A stretch of 64,000 bases of DNA from positions 41,015,496 to 41,079,495 of the forward strand of contig OX457037.1 in NCBI GenBank assembly GCA_949752735.1. Reading direction: 5' to 3'. The notes beneath the pieces were generated by a model that was given only the letters and a program-made list of their open reading frames with translations, had not been told where the DNA came from and made no database searches. The position numbers were made by a program, and so were the translations under genes. The DNA is from Lumbricus terrestris (lineage: Eukaryota; Annelida; Clitellata; Crassiclitellata; Lumbricidae). Positions within the stretch are counted from its first letter, which is position 1. Every line of letters begins with the position of its first letter. Of the stretch, positions 12,101 to 27,200 are shown piece after piece.

Positions 12101-15100
12101 GACAGCAGCTTCATCAGAAGCTCAGGTCAAACAGCTGCGAGATCAACTGGCACTGGAACAGCAGAAATCTGAAAGCCTGAAGAAAAGTCAACAGTCACAG
12201 ACTGCAAAACAGGTCATACAAAGAGACAATTTTTATCTGCACCTAAAGACTCGTAGCTCATGAAACTGCTCTGAAATCATGCATGAATGCTTAGCAGCTG
12301 TTATCAGCGGCATTAAAAAATTTTTTTTGTCCAAGTTGCTCAAGTGATTATGATTTGAAGTACTTACAACTTTGACAAGCAGTTGTTCAGGTTTTATTCA
12401 TGAAACATCCTTTTGCACAGCCCATTTATTACAGTGTAATGAAATAGTTGCATTTGGTATAACATGCCAGCTGTAAGGTGTATCGAGCGATCTGTATATT
12501 TGAAATACTGGTAGAATCAAGTCATAGTAAATTTCCAAACGTGCTGTAATTGAGAAAAAATTGTTGTTTCTAGCTTCAGGAAATGAATGATGTCAGAAGT
12601 CGCTTAGAAATGACGTTAAAGGTGCGTGAACAGGAGCGACTTCAGCTTCAGACTCGTTTGGAAGCCGTACAAGCAGAGGTTGCTGAACAGTCACGTGTAG
12701 TTCAGGCTTTGATGGAGGAAAATGGAAAACTAAAAACGACCGCTGGGTTAGAACGACATCAGTTTGATGTTTTAATACCAATACCTCTTGTCTATTAGTT
12801 TGACTTTTTACATGAGAGATGAAGGTAGCGACTTCCGTGAAGGTGTGAACTGATTCATTTGTTGACCACTACTTTAAGCACATGTTACATTAAAATTGGT
12901 TGTTTTAAGTGAGTGTTTTCAACTGTTGAGTTTTTCTAGTGCTCAGTGGGACTTTATGGCCAATTGGTTAGGATGATGTGAAGTAAAGCATACACATTCG
13001 AGCCTCACATGAGATAGGTACTGTATAGTGTATACTTGTGTGAGCAAGACCTTCACTTACAAAATTTTTCTCTCTCCATGATCACTATCAACTGATGTTT
13101 GGTCAGCAGATAGAACTTTGTGATTAGTGAGTGCATACTAACAATTATTATAATAGTAATCGTTGCCAATTACCATTGCCATTGTGGTGTTAAGAAGACG
13201 TTTTTGTGTTTGTTGTGAAAGTTTTCTGAAGAATTCAGACAATTCTGTGATTGCGATGTTTGTAGAACATCGCTGAGAAATGAAGGAAAGCAGAAAACAA
13301 ATCCTATTCGTGATGATACTAATGATACTATTGATACTATTGATGCGTCGCTGGAAGATAACATAAAGCATTTTGAAGATCAGTTTGAAGAGATGGTCGC
13401 AAAGCAGGTTATTGTTGTTTTATCTGCTTTCTTGTTTACCCTTAGAATACCATTGGTGCACTGTTGTAGAATTTAGCATTTTAGAATTTATTTTGGGGCT
13501 GCATTTTAAACGTTCATAAATTTGACAAACTCACGACTATTTATAATCGGCTTTAGGATCTCGTGTAAATATGGTCACTGTTGTTGTGTTTAAAATTTCA
13601 GACGAATCCTAAACGTTTTGACCGAGTTATGACACTTTGTTTTGTGTTCTACTTTTCATCTGGACACAGTGTATAGAATGTAGGCAATCTTCGTATACAT
13701 ATATATGTGAGCTGCTCCAGCAAAAGTAGGTGGAAGTGACAAAAATGAGTTTTGTATATTTTTGGCTAAATATGACAAACGATCATTTCTGTTTAAAATG
13801 CCGAAAAAATTATTATTCTATCTTAATTGGTTCCAGAGATATGAATTATAATGGGATGACTTAGTCGAATAAGACCATAACATTACGCTTGAAACGGACA
13901 TTTAAAATGCATTTAAAATACGCCAAATTTTTTATTTGTCATACAAAATGCTTGCATTTATTGTGAAAGAGGTCAAATAATATTAAATCAATATATTTTT
14001 CATGTAATCTATGATCTTGTCTACTGATATATGCGAAAAAACGATAATCGGAAAATTTACGCCTGATTTTTGTTTTATCGAATTTCCTCTGTTTTATCAT
14101 TTGCGACTTCCGCCTCCTTTTGCTGGAGCAGGTCACATATATGTGATGCAGGGGCTCGATTGCAGTTGCAGAACAGATTGTACCATTAGACTTTTGCATC
14201 TGCAATAAATAAATTTATTCATTCATTCATTCAATATATTTAGTGCTGATTATTAGTAGTTGATGGTTTGCCTTATTGTAGTGGAACACATAAGTGTTTG
14301 GATCAGTTTTGGGCAAGTTTCCGGAGGATTTATTTACCATTCGGATATAACAATTAGGTTGTGGTATAACTAAAATTTACGCAGTCACCAGGCAGAAGAA
14401 ATGAAATTGATTTTCAAGCCTTGACTGAATCTTTGAGATATTAACGGACTAAAGCAAAATTGGACAAAGTTGGAATAAATCAATTGGATAAAACTTAGAG
14501 ATTCGGCAATTCAACAAAGACATGTCTCCATATGTATGCTTTTATTCTGTGTATTCGCATTAATCGTTGAACATATTTTATTGTAGGTTTTTGTTTGCTT
14601 GATCACGGCATGAACCTGCATTTATGCAAGCTGATGTTGAATGGTGAATTACTGACTTCTGTTTAGATGTTTGTTTACATTTCATGCTGATATCGTTCTA
14701 TTGTTTTCTTAATTTAAAAGGAAATGGAAAAGATGAAAGAAGATAATGAAATTCTCGTTCATTCCCTTAGAAGTCAGATTGCAGAACTTAATGTGGAGAT
14801 TCTGGAGAAAGACAACAAAATAGATGTAAATATTGTTGTACAGAATAGGTGTAACTATTCTTATTTGAATGTCTATTATAAATTTCAGTTTGCACTACCA
14901 GGAGTTGTATATATTTATGTTGTGACAAAATAATAAAAGCTTTGAAAAGTCTTTGGAACCTGCCTTTGTTTTGTTTCAGTGTTTTAGTATTATTTGTTAA
15001 TAAATTGTAAATAACGTGTAGAAAATAGTAGTTGGTTTGTGGTATGAAAGATGACATGGAATTAGGTGTCTAGGACAGTGAGTCTCAGCACTCTGCATAT

Positions 15101-18100
15101 TTGGAAGAAGCTTGTCACGCTGAAGGCAAGTCATTACCATTGTCATTCCTTCCTGTTTTTAGCTTAGGAAAAAATGACTGTCTTGTGATGTACTTCAGTG
15201 TATGATCTACCGATTTTTTCATCATCAGACATGAGCTTTTGATGATGTAAATATTATTTAGAGGATCATTTCAGCAGGTAATGGTATGTGTGTGTAGGGG
15301 CATGTTCGGTGCCAGAAGGTTGCGGGTTCGAATCCACCTCAAGCTGCCACGTAGGGGCCCTGAGCAAGTCACAAATGCTCATGCGCTTTGGCATGAAAAT
15401 CCGATTTAGTGTCCACGCTTTAGTCGGGAGCACCTCTGAGTAGAAATCTTGAAGGGATGCTATGACAAGTGCTCAAACATACATACATGCATGCATGCAT
15501 ATGTTACGTGTATATTTTAAAACCAGTTGCAATTTTTGCAGGTGTTACAGTCGCATAGTGGCAGCATAAAGCGGTCTGTAGATGAACCCGTTGTTTGTGA
15601 GAAAATCAACTTAACTGAGCAGCAAAATGTTGGCGCTCCTCCACCGAGCTGTTTAAATGCTCTGGATGGAATGTAAGTTCAACTAGCAGTCTTTTTTGCA
15701 GTGCTTTCGTTATTTTAAAATGTAATTCATATCATCTTCATTGTTGACAGAAGTGTGTTGATCTCAACATGTGAACTGTGTTTTTAAATTCTAGTTCATC
15801 ACATGAAATTTATGCTTTGCAATTGACTATTTTGATTCCTACAGAAAATATGTCTATTCACTAAATTGCCTTAAGTACCTCAATTGTACAAGTTTGATGA
15901 ATGTCATAAACATAAAAAGCTGTTACTCCATTAAGGTAACGTTAATAGTAATATTATTATTGCTGCATTGCTTAAATTAACATGAAAATTGGCCGACGAT
16001 CATACATTCCAATCCCAGTATAATCCAACATTTTGTCACTATGTAATAATTTTGCTATTATAATGCTATTCATCAGTCGCCTTTAGACTAACTGCCTGGC
16101 GGAACTTCTGATAAGCGTATTGTTCCCATTTAATCTGTGTTATTCTCATGAATAATCAATTTGGTGCTTTTGAGTATGATTATCTGACTAATATTATTGT
16201 TCTGATACCTTCTTTTTCTACTGGGATCAATAGAATTCATGTGATTTGAAATGTTTATTCATTGAAATGTTTAAACTTTTACTTTGCCATGTTTTTTTTA
16301 TTCTGTGACATAAAATTTTGTGATTTGTCCAGAGTTGCTAATGGCACTGAAGTTCTGTATTCCATGGACGAAACTGCATTCCTTGATAAGAAAGTTGAAG
16401 AAGTGGAGCATCTGCTGCAGAAGCAGAGGCAAAAGAATGACGTGAGTTAGAAAAGTGTGACTCGAGAGATTTGTCTAGTTTTATCGCTTTATAAATCATA
16501 TATGTAATTATGGGTTTGTAGATGCAACCTTGTGTGATGCCAAAGAAAGTCTCTTGGATTAGTTATTATTGTTAGTGCGTGAATTAGGTCTATACTTTCC
16601 ATCACAGGATAGGCTATCAATAATTGATGGAAAGTTTCTGCCCAGTATTTAGTGGGCCCTTTAAGAATAATTATTAACACATGACAATTCTTTGATGTTA
16701 CTGAAAGCAAAGGTTAATGATAAGTCTTGTTTGATTATACATGTGATTGTATGCATTATGCTTTGTTGTGATGTATATGTTTTCAATAAGAAGACTTGTT
16801 TTGTTTTATTATGTTTTGTTGAGATGCACGTGTTTTTGTTGAAGTATCTGTTTTGAAGGTGAACCGATTGGAAATTAAAGGGCATCTAAATACATGGCTC
16901 AATAGAACTTTGCAGTGACATGAGTAGTAAATATTTAGTAGGGCATAGCCGGGTGCTGACCCGGATACCCGGATATGCCGGGTATTTGACACCCGGCAGA
17001 TAACCGGACCCGGTGATGAAAGGTCTTCCGGGCCGGGTGGTAATTATAATTATGAATAGCATACCACACATCAAAGGACTTAGCAGCTAACCGGCAAAAT
17101 CTCTCAACTGCATTATAGTACAATGAACAGACAATCACAGAACAGACCGCCTGCTGATGACTGCTTTATATTAGACTATCCTATTTCAAACAGCCCACCC
17201 AGCAAGAGGAAGAGGAAGTGAAGAGTAGAGTTTGTATCACCCTCTTCCAGGCTGTCTCTCCTCCTTCCTCCTTCTCCTCTCTCTCTTCTACTACCCCTTC
17301 CTGAGAGGAACAGTGGTAGACAATGAAGGAGAAGAGGGGGGCTATATAGGTCGGCCAGTGGTCATCTGTCATTAATCCCTTATCTTTAAAACCTGTTTGG
17401 TCTGTCACTCCCTCATTCAAGTCAGAGAGACTAGTACTTGTCAGAAGGGATACCTCCCACCTGTTATATGATTCTGCACAATCTGCCCCAAGCTTAATAG
17501 GCCCCCTCTCTAAGACCACCATGTATACATCTCACAGATTAAGGGATGGTACACTTTGAATTATGTCTACATGCAGTTGGACTGCATACACAACAGAACC
17601 TTCTCTTGGCTGACTGGACAGAACAGTATTTCTATACTATAGAATGATTTTATCAACACAGTTCATGAATAGATATTACTGGGTAATACTGGCACCTGTC
17701 AATCAATAACCCCTGGCAGAACTCAACCGTAATCAAACTGACACAGAAGAGATTTACTCAATTCCACCAAAGGTAGCTAACAAACTAAGTGATGTTTGTT
17801 TGACAGCATTCAAAGTGGGGACATACTATTCAGTTTAGAGATTAACGAATACTTTTAATACCCGGACCCGGTACCCGGACCCGGCAGATTTTATTCAAAC
17901 TACCCGGACCCGGTACCCGGTTGAAAAACGGCACCCGGCTATGCCCTAATATTTAGTAATATTTTTGTTACTTTTTCTACGATGATACCATTCTGATGAT
18001 TTACTGTGGTTGTATTTTAATTTAATTCAGAATAACTTAATGGCATATCCATTTAAAATTAGGCATTTGGTAAAATTCTGAAATTTGGAGCTGTTAAATT

Positions 18101-21100
18101 CATTTTTAGGATCTTAGACGAAGAAACTGGAAGGTCATGGAAGCACTTTCTGAAATGGAGAATGAATTGCAGAAGTCCAATCATGCCAAAGGAAAATCAG
18201 GAACGTCAGAAAATGCTGAGTCACTTGTGAAGCAATTACATTCTGCGCAGAGAGAAAAAGGGGTTCGTAATATTTTGGATTTCCTTAATATCTTAACACT
18301 CTTAAATATAAGAAATGTTTGACATCATAGCATGTCTGTTTGTTATCTGCTGGAAGTCAATTTTTTACTTCAACAGATGATATCGTTTCCAAATTGGATA
18401 AAAAGATTTGAAATTATGCGAGAACAGACGAATTTGTACAAGTGCAACATGACAAAATCATGAGTTCAGGCTGACCCAGCTTAACAGTTCTTTCTCGGTC
18501 CTTTATTGGATTTAAATTGTGATTTTTTATAGGGTTTAGATGGGTTAGATTGAAATAGTGGTCACTGCAGGTTTTATAGTTGTCAAAGTGTGTACACTGT
18601 ACAGGCATATTTACATAGCTTCTCTGTGTACGATCGACCCTGCAATTTATTGACATTATACATTATACAGTATACACTGTGCTCAAGTGGGCACTGACCA
18701 GTGGTGTGGTAGTTGATAGTATGATATTATGGTCAGCGGCATGAAATTCCAATCGACAACTTCTGTGCTACGTGTGGATATGACCGAAGCCTCTCATGAG
18801 TCAGGATCAAATGCGACTTTTGTTGGTTGATATAATATTTTTTGGTGAGATTTCTACAGAAGGGGAAATGATTGACAGCTTATCTTCTGTCTTCATTAGG
18901 ATTTGGAAAGACTGAGAAAAGACCAGGAAAAGTTGGTGAATTCACTGCAGCACCAGATTTCCGATCTCCAGAAACAGATTGACGACAGAGATACGAAGAA
19001 AACGTTGGTTTATTTAACTTGTATTGTTTTCAGAAATCTTCATGCATTTGAACTTAAGTTAAAGTGAATCTTTTTTGCGAGGCTATAAACCTCACACAAT
19101 CCCTGAAGCAGTTGACATAATTTTTAAAAGCATTTTGATTTATAATTACTGTAAACTGTGGCTTATAGCAAGGAGTCTAGTGCTAGACTATCAGTGAAGA
19201 GGCTGGTGGTTTAAAATTGCCATCAGGTCATAATTTGTTTAAAGATTTCCACCGAACTTGCCTCGGCATCACTGTATATTACAGATACGATATTATTTCT
19301 GTTACTTTACAGCATGTTACATTTACTGTTGGTTGCTGTTTCATGTGTCAATGTTTTAAAATGAATTTCTTTCTTTCAACTGTGATCGGTGACTGCACGA
19401 CGTTGATTGACATTGACTCATCGTATTTGCATTTCAGAGTTGAACGAGTCTCTGGTCATAGAACAAACTTCTCAGACCATGAGTCGGAAATAATGAAACT
19501 GGAAGATAGTCTTAACAGACAGATCCAGAAAAATGATGTAAGTTGATATTTTACTTTGTGAATTGTTGCGCAGATTTTGCGGGCATTGTCTTTTAATGGA
19601 TGCTATTTTCTGCCATGATTCGAAGCATTTTCTTCTGTTAAGGTTTTGAGCTCAGCAATTTGATTTCTGATTAACAAAGAATTACGTCACCTTTTCTGTT
19701 TTCCTGGCACCTTCATTTTATACATGTCTATTGCCTATAAATGTATTTAGGTATATGTAAAAAAAACTGAAGAACTGGCCACTCTGAATCTTAGACTGAG
19801 ACTGCGTTTTAGAAGTTTTTTATGATTCGTAACCTGAGTTACTAAGGTATTTATGATAAGAGATTGTCTTCTTTCTTTCTGTCAACCGTAGTTATGATTA
19901 GTTGTGTTGGCATCTTTAGTGCACCGCATTATTTATTCACTGTCAAGGATCTAAGGAGAAGGAATTGGAAGACAATGGAAGCCCTGTCAGAATTGGAGAG
20001 ACGTCTACAAAACGTGGATCATGGATCAGAACCTGGATCCAGTGAAGTTGACCATCTCAGAGACCAGCTGAGATCTTTGCAGAAGGACAAAGTGGTTTGT
20101 ATTTAGTGACCTTCTTTATTGTATTGTATTGTATTGTATAAAAACATTTATAAAGTGCCTCTACTAGGGTGAACCGTTCAGAGGCGCTCCCAGTGCGCAA
20201 GGCCACGAGAGATTAGAAATAGGTTTTGAGAAAAGAAAATGAGGAGGATGGATTACCAGTCAGAAGTTGAGATTGAGTAGAAGGAGACAGCATATTCAAA
20301 ACTATACATCTCTGTAACAGACATTTCAAGGAGAATTTAAAGACTTTTTAAAAGACTTTTTTGTAAATATCAAGTTTAACTCCGTTTCTTGTTGTTCGCA
20401 AGTAAAATAGTTGATATTTATTTAGGAATGCATTTCTGTTTAACCTGGTCCTGTGTGCAAGCTGTTATTATCCTAATATGCATTGAAATAAAAGATAAAA
20501 ATAAAGAATAATAGAAAATCCTGCTGTATCAATTGTCTGGTGGGATCTCATCAGTAATAATAAACTGAGTCTCAGGTTGCACTCAGAGGTGCAATTGCCA
20601 TATTGCAATATTGCCAAATATTGCAACAGCTGACAGACCGATCTGCTGTGCATGGTCATTGATCTGAAGCCTGACGGTAATACTCAGGCTGTCTGGAGGA
20701 GTGTTGAGTGTGTATTAGCACAGAATTATCTAATATGTTGTTGGTTGTTAAGCGGTAAAGCAGTTTGATTGGAATTTGGCCACTTCTTCTTTTTCTTTTT
20801 TACAGGACCTTGATATTTTGAACAAAGGACTTACTTCCAATCTGGCGACTTGTGTCCGCCAAGCGGAGGAGGCGGAAAAGCGTTCTTCCGATGCTCTGAA
20901 TCAGCTCAAGAAAGTTACCAGCGTGAGATTGCTTTTATCTGCACCACGCATGAAACAGTGGGAATGATAAGGAATTGTCTTCGTTAGAGTTTCGTATTTG
21001 ATGCTAAGGACGATTATCTTGATGGTTGACATTGAAAAAGAACATTGTTTTAGATAATCATTGGAAAGTTTTGATGGATTTATTTTGTTTACGGTTGGGT

Positions 21101-21178
21101 GTCAGAAAAGCAGTGTCTTGTTAGCTGTTCCAGACATTTGTAGACTTTTGTTTTTAGCAAATCAGCAGTCACATATCT

Positions 21179-21224
<46 letters not shown>

Positions 21225-24200
21225 ACTCTCTCTCTCTCTTTCCTGTTTGACTTTTACACTTGTTGGTGCTCCATACTTACGAAGTAAATATCTGTACTAA
21301 TCTGTTTCATGCTTTGTCCACTCTTCATCTGCTCAGTTATTTCTCGCTTCATTTGTTATAATGCCATCTTGCTATTATGTTCTGCTGAGGAGAATTTGTG
21401 CATCTCGACAAATACCTTTGCTTCTGTGTTGTGAGTGATGATTCAGCATCACACTGCTTTCTCTAGAATGAGGCATTTGTTTAAATATTTGATTATCAGG
21501 AATTCAATGCTCTGAAAACGACGAAAACATCTACGGATGGATTGAATGATTCGCAGCTGAAGCGAATTACACAACTGGAAACATTCATCAGCGAGAAGAA
21601 TGGTCGCATCAAGCAGCTGGAGGACGAACTGCTCGCTGCTCAGGTTTTACACAAATTTCTCGGTCAAAGTTATGGCTTTGTTCAGTAGTTGATTTCCGGA
21701 AATTGAAAACTGATTTGCAAAACTGCAGGATGCTTTTGCTAATCTTTTTATATCACTACAAGTTTTGGTGCTGAAGTTGATGCCATTCGTGCAAATTAAA
21801 CTTTATTGAGCATAAAATTGATTATGCATTGTTATTTTTACAATAATGACTATAATTAAGGAGATTGCTCATTCAGAATTATTGTTTGTTGTGGTAGAAT
21901 GATTTAACCCTAAAATGATAAGAAGAATTTATCACACAAAACCTTATAAGGAGAGATTTTATGGTGAATGACCTATAAAGTGATAATGTGAACATCATTC
22001 ATTAGCATTTTATCTCCTTTCCCATGTCCAGAGTTATACATATTTTGCGTGCTCAACGCTAAAACGTTCCTACCAAATTTCTTACTTTTTTATGTTCAAG
22101 CCCTTATATAAAAATATTTTTGTGACAATGAAAATGTGCAGAAATTTATTCCAGGCAAAACACAAAAGAAATGTGAAAATACCAACATAAATGAAGAAGT
22201 TATAATATATTTTAGTATTTCATCGCCTCTTTCCATACACCTGCCCAGAGTTATGAGTGAAAGGGGAAAATCTTGCATCTGTTCAGTCAACCAAAGTAGT
22301 CCGATGTTTCTTTCATCCCACTTTGCTGTTCAGCAGGGCTTAAAGTGTGGCTGGACGGTCATGGACGGCGTCCATGCACTTATTTTAAAATCTGAACACC
22401 GTCCTTATTTGCCAGCATAGCCTTAACAGGTACAGGGTGTCCAGGCACTTAGTTTGGAAAGGCAAGGGGTGTCCAGGCACTTATTTTCCCACACTTTAAG
22501 CACTGCTGTTCAGACAACAACATGTATCAACTGGCACCTGTCAGCTTGTGCCAAAGTTTTGCCCCAAAGCCAATTTATTTTTTTCATATGGTGCATCAAA
22601 CATCTTAATCCTCAAGCAACTGCTAAGTTTATTTAACTGCAAGTGTTTCATCATCTTGAGTCATTTAAATACATGACTGACTTGCATGTCCAATTGTGCA
22701 CAGATTGGTTCGCATTCTAAAAACATCTTCCACTTGCTTATGGGCTTTTTACTTATTTACATTTTTGACCTATAGTTATGATTTACAGTTTAAAAAATTA
22801 ATGCTTTTTGGCAGGTCAATAGATATCATTACAATGGTGCAATTGGTGCATGGCTAGTATATTTTAGTGCACACTCGTTGTGACCCTCCCGTAGTACACT
22901 CTAGTTCAATCTTGTTATTATTGGGTTGAGCAGTGTTTCTTGTATTGTATGATGGTGTTTGGTGTATTTGCTGATACTTGTCCATGTTGTTGATTTAAAT
23001 GGTGTGCAGGTGCTGATCGTTGTGATGCTTAATAAGTATAACTGTGCTAAATGCAATTTCTTCTGTAGTATTGAAATTGTTAAATGTTCTGTTATACATA
23101 TGTATAAGTGTAAGTGTTTTTGTTATTGTACTTTTGCATTAAATATATGTGAAAATTAACTTTGTGGCATGTGGATCCTATAATTCTATGACATTTGGCT
23201 TTTTTATTTGGTTATGAATATAGTGGTAACGGAATGTTCATTCTAAATAGTTTTCTGCTTTGTGTCATGTTCTATAAAAGCACTTTCCGATATCTACATA
23301 TAATCACGGTTTAAATAAGTAGAATTAGTGTTGGCTTGTAGATATTTTATCGAATGTTTCTCTGATTCTTTGTGATGTGAAACTGTTTTTCTGTCGCTTG
23401 TAACTGGCGTTACTTTTGGAGTGCATCCTTTGCCTTATAATGATCAACTACATTTGGTGGAAGTTTAACTAATTGAGCATTGATTTTGGATTTGTAGTTT
23501 GCGGCAATATTTGTCATCAATCAATTGATCAGATTTCATATATAGCTCCCCTTAAAGTTCCCTACTCAGAGGCACTTCTGGCAAAGGCCAAGTGAGAAAA
23601 AACAGTCTTCGTATGCATAATCTGGCCGGTTTTTACACGTCAGAGACGCACACATATTACCTCAACTTTGCCCTGGTTGGGTTCATGAATGCTTAGCTTC
23701 TGAAGTTGTCAGTTATACTCTGTGCAGACTGCAGAGCTCTGATTTTTAAGCTTTCCATGCATGGTTTTGGATTGTTGAGTTGAATTTGATTGTGTTTTGT
23801 TTTAGTAATAATTCGAGACTGTCATTTTGCTTCTGCATGTGTCTATGGTAATTCTTTTTAACAGAGCTCTATAGCAAATGATTTCAGTCATCCTCTTTCT
23901 CTGGCATCTGCTGACCCTGTAACGCAAACTAGAGCCGATGATGGCCAGTCTTCAGTGGCCTCCTCTGGTTCCGCCGGTCGTAAAGAGGTGATGGTTTTAA
24001 CGCGGATTCAGGAGACGTCCAAGTGGGACATGTCTCAGCTGGTCCTTGAACTCGACACGAAAACTGCTGAGGTTGAGATATTGCAGTCACTTTTGGATCA
24101 GCGTGAAAATTCTCTACATGTATGACCTTGGTTTTTTCCTTTTCTTTGATGTGCTCTTGTTGCTGTTATATTTGGTGTTTTCTTAAATGTTATGTAGATG

Positions 24201-27200
24201 TACAGGAGCCCATTAATATCATAACTGATGCTGGAAAAAGTAATATTTACTGAATCATTGATTAACATGCATCGGTGCTCTTGAATTGTAGTATATTCGT
24301 TTAATTAAAAATCTTGTTGACACGCCGCAACTTGTTAAATGGTATTGGCATTCTTAGTTCTTCTTCAGCTTTCGTTGTGAATCTGTCATTGAATCTGTTA
24401 TATTTCATGATCAGACTATCGAGAACTAAGGTTGATTTTAGTAAATAATAAAATACTTTTCTTACTCTACCTACATTTATTTTGTATTTAGGTCAGAGGT
24501 TTGCTATTCGCTGCTTGAGCACTAAACTGTAAAACAGCGAATTAATGGTGATGACCTTGTTAATTTGACTAACCATATGGCCTTAACTCTCTTAACCCTC
24601 TTACCCAAGTAACCAATTATTCGGTTTATTATCAATTGAGTTACATGAACCCAGGGGTGAAAGGGTTAAAGGCTTGAATTCATTTGTCTTGATGAACACA
24701 TATTTTTTTTATTTTTGCACTTTCAGCATGTTCTAGATTAACCTGTAGTTTCTTTAGCTCCTGTTTGGTTTTATTAGATTAGATTTGGAATGTATTTAAA
24801 GTCAGCATTATTGCGAACTAAATCTGTTTATAGTTTCTTTGCTGTTTTTTTATGCAGTTTGAAATAGTTCAGTAAGGTTTGATAAGGCTAATTCTAGATA
24901 TCTGTTATATATAGATATTTTGGAATTTTTTGGACTTGTGTGTTTTCTAAGTTCATTCATTCAGCATGTTATTGCTGAGTTGAATGATGTCTATATAATA
25001 GTTTAATGGTTTGCTCAGTCCAGCAGAATTAACAATGAACTCTGTCTTTAATATAACAAATTTGCTCTGTGCAGTATAAAGTATTATATACAGTGCACTG
25101 AGACATTGGTTTTGAAAAATTGCTGTGGCCAACCATGTAGCAATTAAACAATTTAATGTATTTTGCAGCCACAATGTTTTGAAGTATGTAGTATTAAAAT
25201 GGAGTCCTAGCAACTGTTCTCTCTGCCTAACCATACTGACAAAGGCAATGTATCCCAAGACCTTCTTTATGACTTGCTGCATTGCAGCATTTTGTATGGT
25301 ATAATCTGGTTTGGTATGCAGATCCCTTAGTGCAGCTTAGAAAATGACCTTATATGGCTGTAACATCTTGTTGTGATGCAGTCTTAAATGTGACTTCCTA
25401 ACAGTCTAAGACAAGTGTTATAAGGATGTACTGGTACATTGTGGTATATTGTGATTCTATGTTGGCCATCCAACCATTGAATTTTGCAGCATTTGCCTTT
25501 TAATTAAAACTTTTATTATTTTACATGGTTTAACTCTTTACTGACATGCATATACTAAAAGTGACTGGGAACAATGCAGCTTATTGTTAAAGGGTTAAGC
25601 AGTTAAGTGTATTGGAACAACTCTGTACAATGGTATTTCTTATTAAGGACATGTACTTGAAAAACTGAATTATTTAGCCGTGATTGGAGTGGGAGCACTT
25701 CTGAGTAGTTTACTTTGAAGGTGCGCTATATAAACACTCGATAGTAATACATGTTTGATGTTTGCTTTGTACTTGTCTGTCTGTAGGTTTTGCTGCTTTG
25801 TAGTTGGCGTTTAAAATAATTAAACTAATATGTTTTGATTCAGGATCTACAGGAAGAAAAGTCGAAGACGGTGGAGTCAGTGCATCACATGCGACAAGCA
25901 CTGAAGGAAAAGGATGCTGCAATCAATTCGTTACAATCGCAGCTGAAGAACTCATCTGCTGCTGAAGTCAGTCTTTATTTGACAACCAAAATACGTGAAT
26001 GGTTTTGCCACAAATGTAGTTTCTGCAGTAGTTCGTTTTTAGTACTTTAAGTGGTCCACAATAATTTCAACGGTCTTCAATGTTTTTTTGTGATTCACAG
26101 TCATTTCAACGAGTTAATAATGAGAAGTAGCACAAAATCTTGTATATGCCTTTCGCTTCACTTTGGATTATTCCTGTGAGCTTATGCTATCGGTGATGAG
26201 TTATCTTAGTGAGTGCGATAAATATTTGGATATTTAAATAAGTATTAATTTCTGCACTTTTAGTACAAAAATCGAAACTCGCTATTTTTGCACTTTTGTT
26301 CATATGTTAGTATTGGAAACAGTTGTGGAATTGATATGTACTCGTATTTGTTAATAGCACATATTTTAATCACCCCATGTTTCCTTCTTGACACCTAAAG
26401 AGCAATTTTAATAGCTTAATTTGCATTTTATTTTGTCTGGAGTTGGTTGAATAGAATGTGAATCTCTTTTCTGCAGCGATCTGTATCAACAGCACAGGCT
26501 GAACAGAATTCCAACGCAGAAGTTCTGCTAAAAAAAGATTCTGAGATTGATGCGCTAAAGTCTGAGGTGTCCCGCTGTCAGTTGCAGATTAAGGTGCTTT
26601 CCTTTATGCTTACATTTACATTCAGTACTTTTGATTGAAACAAAAGTATTTGGGGAAAGTTTTCTATAGAAATTGCTTTTTAAATATCAAAGTACGCAGT
26701 TATATGAGAAGATACTGGCTTTCTGCTAATGACCATTTTTCAGGTTTGCAAACTTTTCCTGCCTTAGTATGGTCAAATCATTGTAGTCAGGCCAAATTCA
26801 TGTTTTCAATAAACTAATGTGACCTTTAACCTTGACTGTTCTTTTTGGCCATGCTGGAGTTGGGAGCACCTTTGAGTAGTTTTCTTGAAGAAGAGGTGCT
26901 ATTTAAATTCCTGAGTGAATTACAGTTAATAGTACTGTGAACATTGTGCAGAATATTATTCATAGTTGAAATAATGATTTTTTTTGTAACAGAAAACCAA
27001 ACTCTTTAATTTTATTAAAGTTCACTTTTAAAACTAATTTGAGTAGCTGGAAAAGTGTCTTCATTTGTTTTTTACATGAGGTAAGACAGAGGTTTGCCAG
27101 GCAGTGAATGCCATAGATGAGATTGAGTGTACAACATTTGGTTTATGTTTTCCCATGATGCTTTGCAGCAAACTGAAATTTACCTGTCCCTTAGTGCATT

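Noticed and set aside
15073..15125. Candidate kinectin/p180 exon (DSESQHSAYLEEACHAEG)
   Set aside because: Phases do not fit between coding exons 7 and 8 with either the GT or a GC donor; direct joining of 7 to 8 is in frame.
17181..17522. 113-codon minus frame as a transposase gene
   Set aside because: It lies inside a non-autonomous hAT element; a DDHWPTYIAPL stretch is faintly hAT-like but no catalytic or zinc-finger motifs are present.
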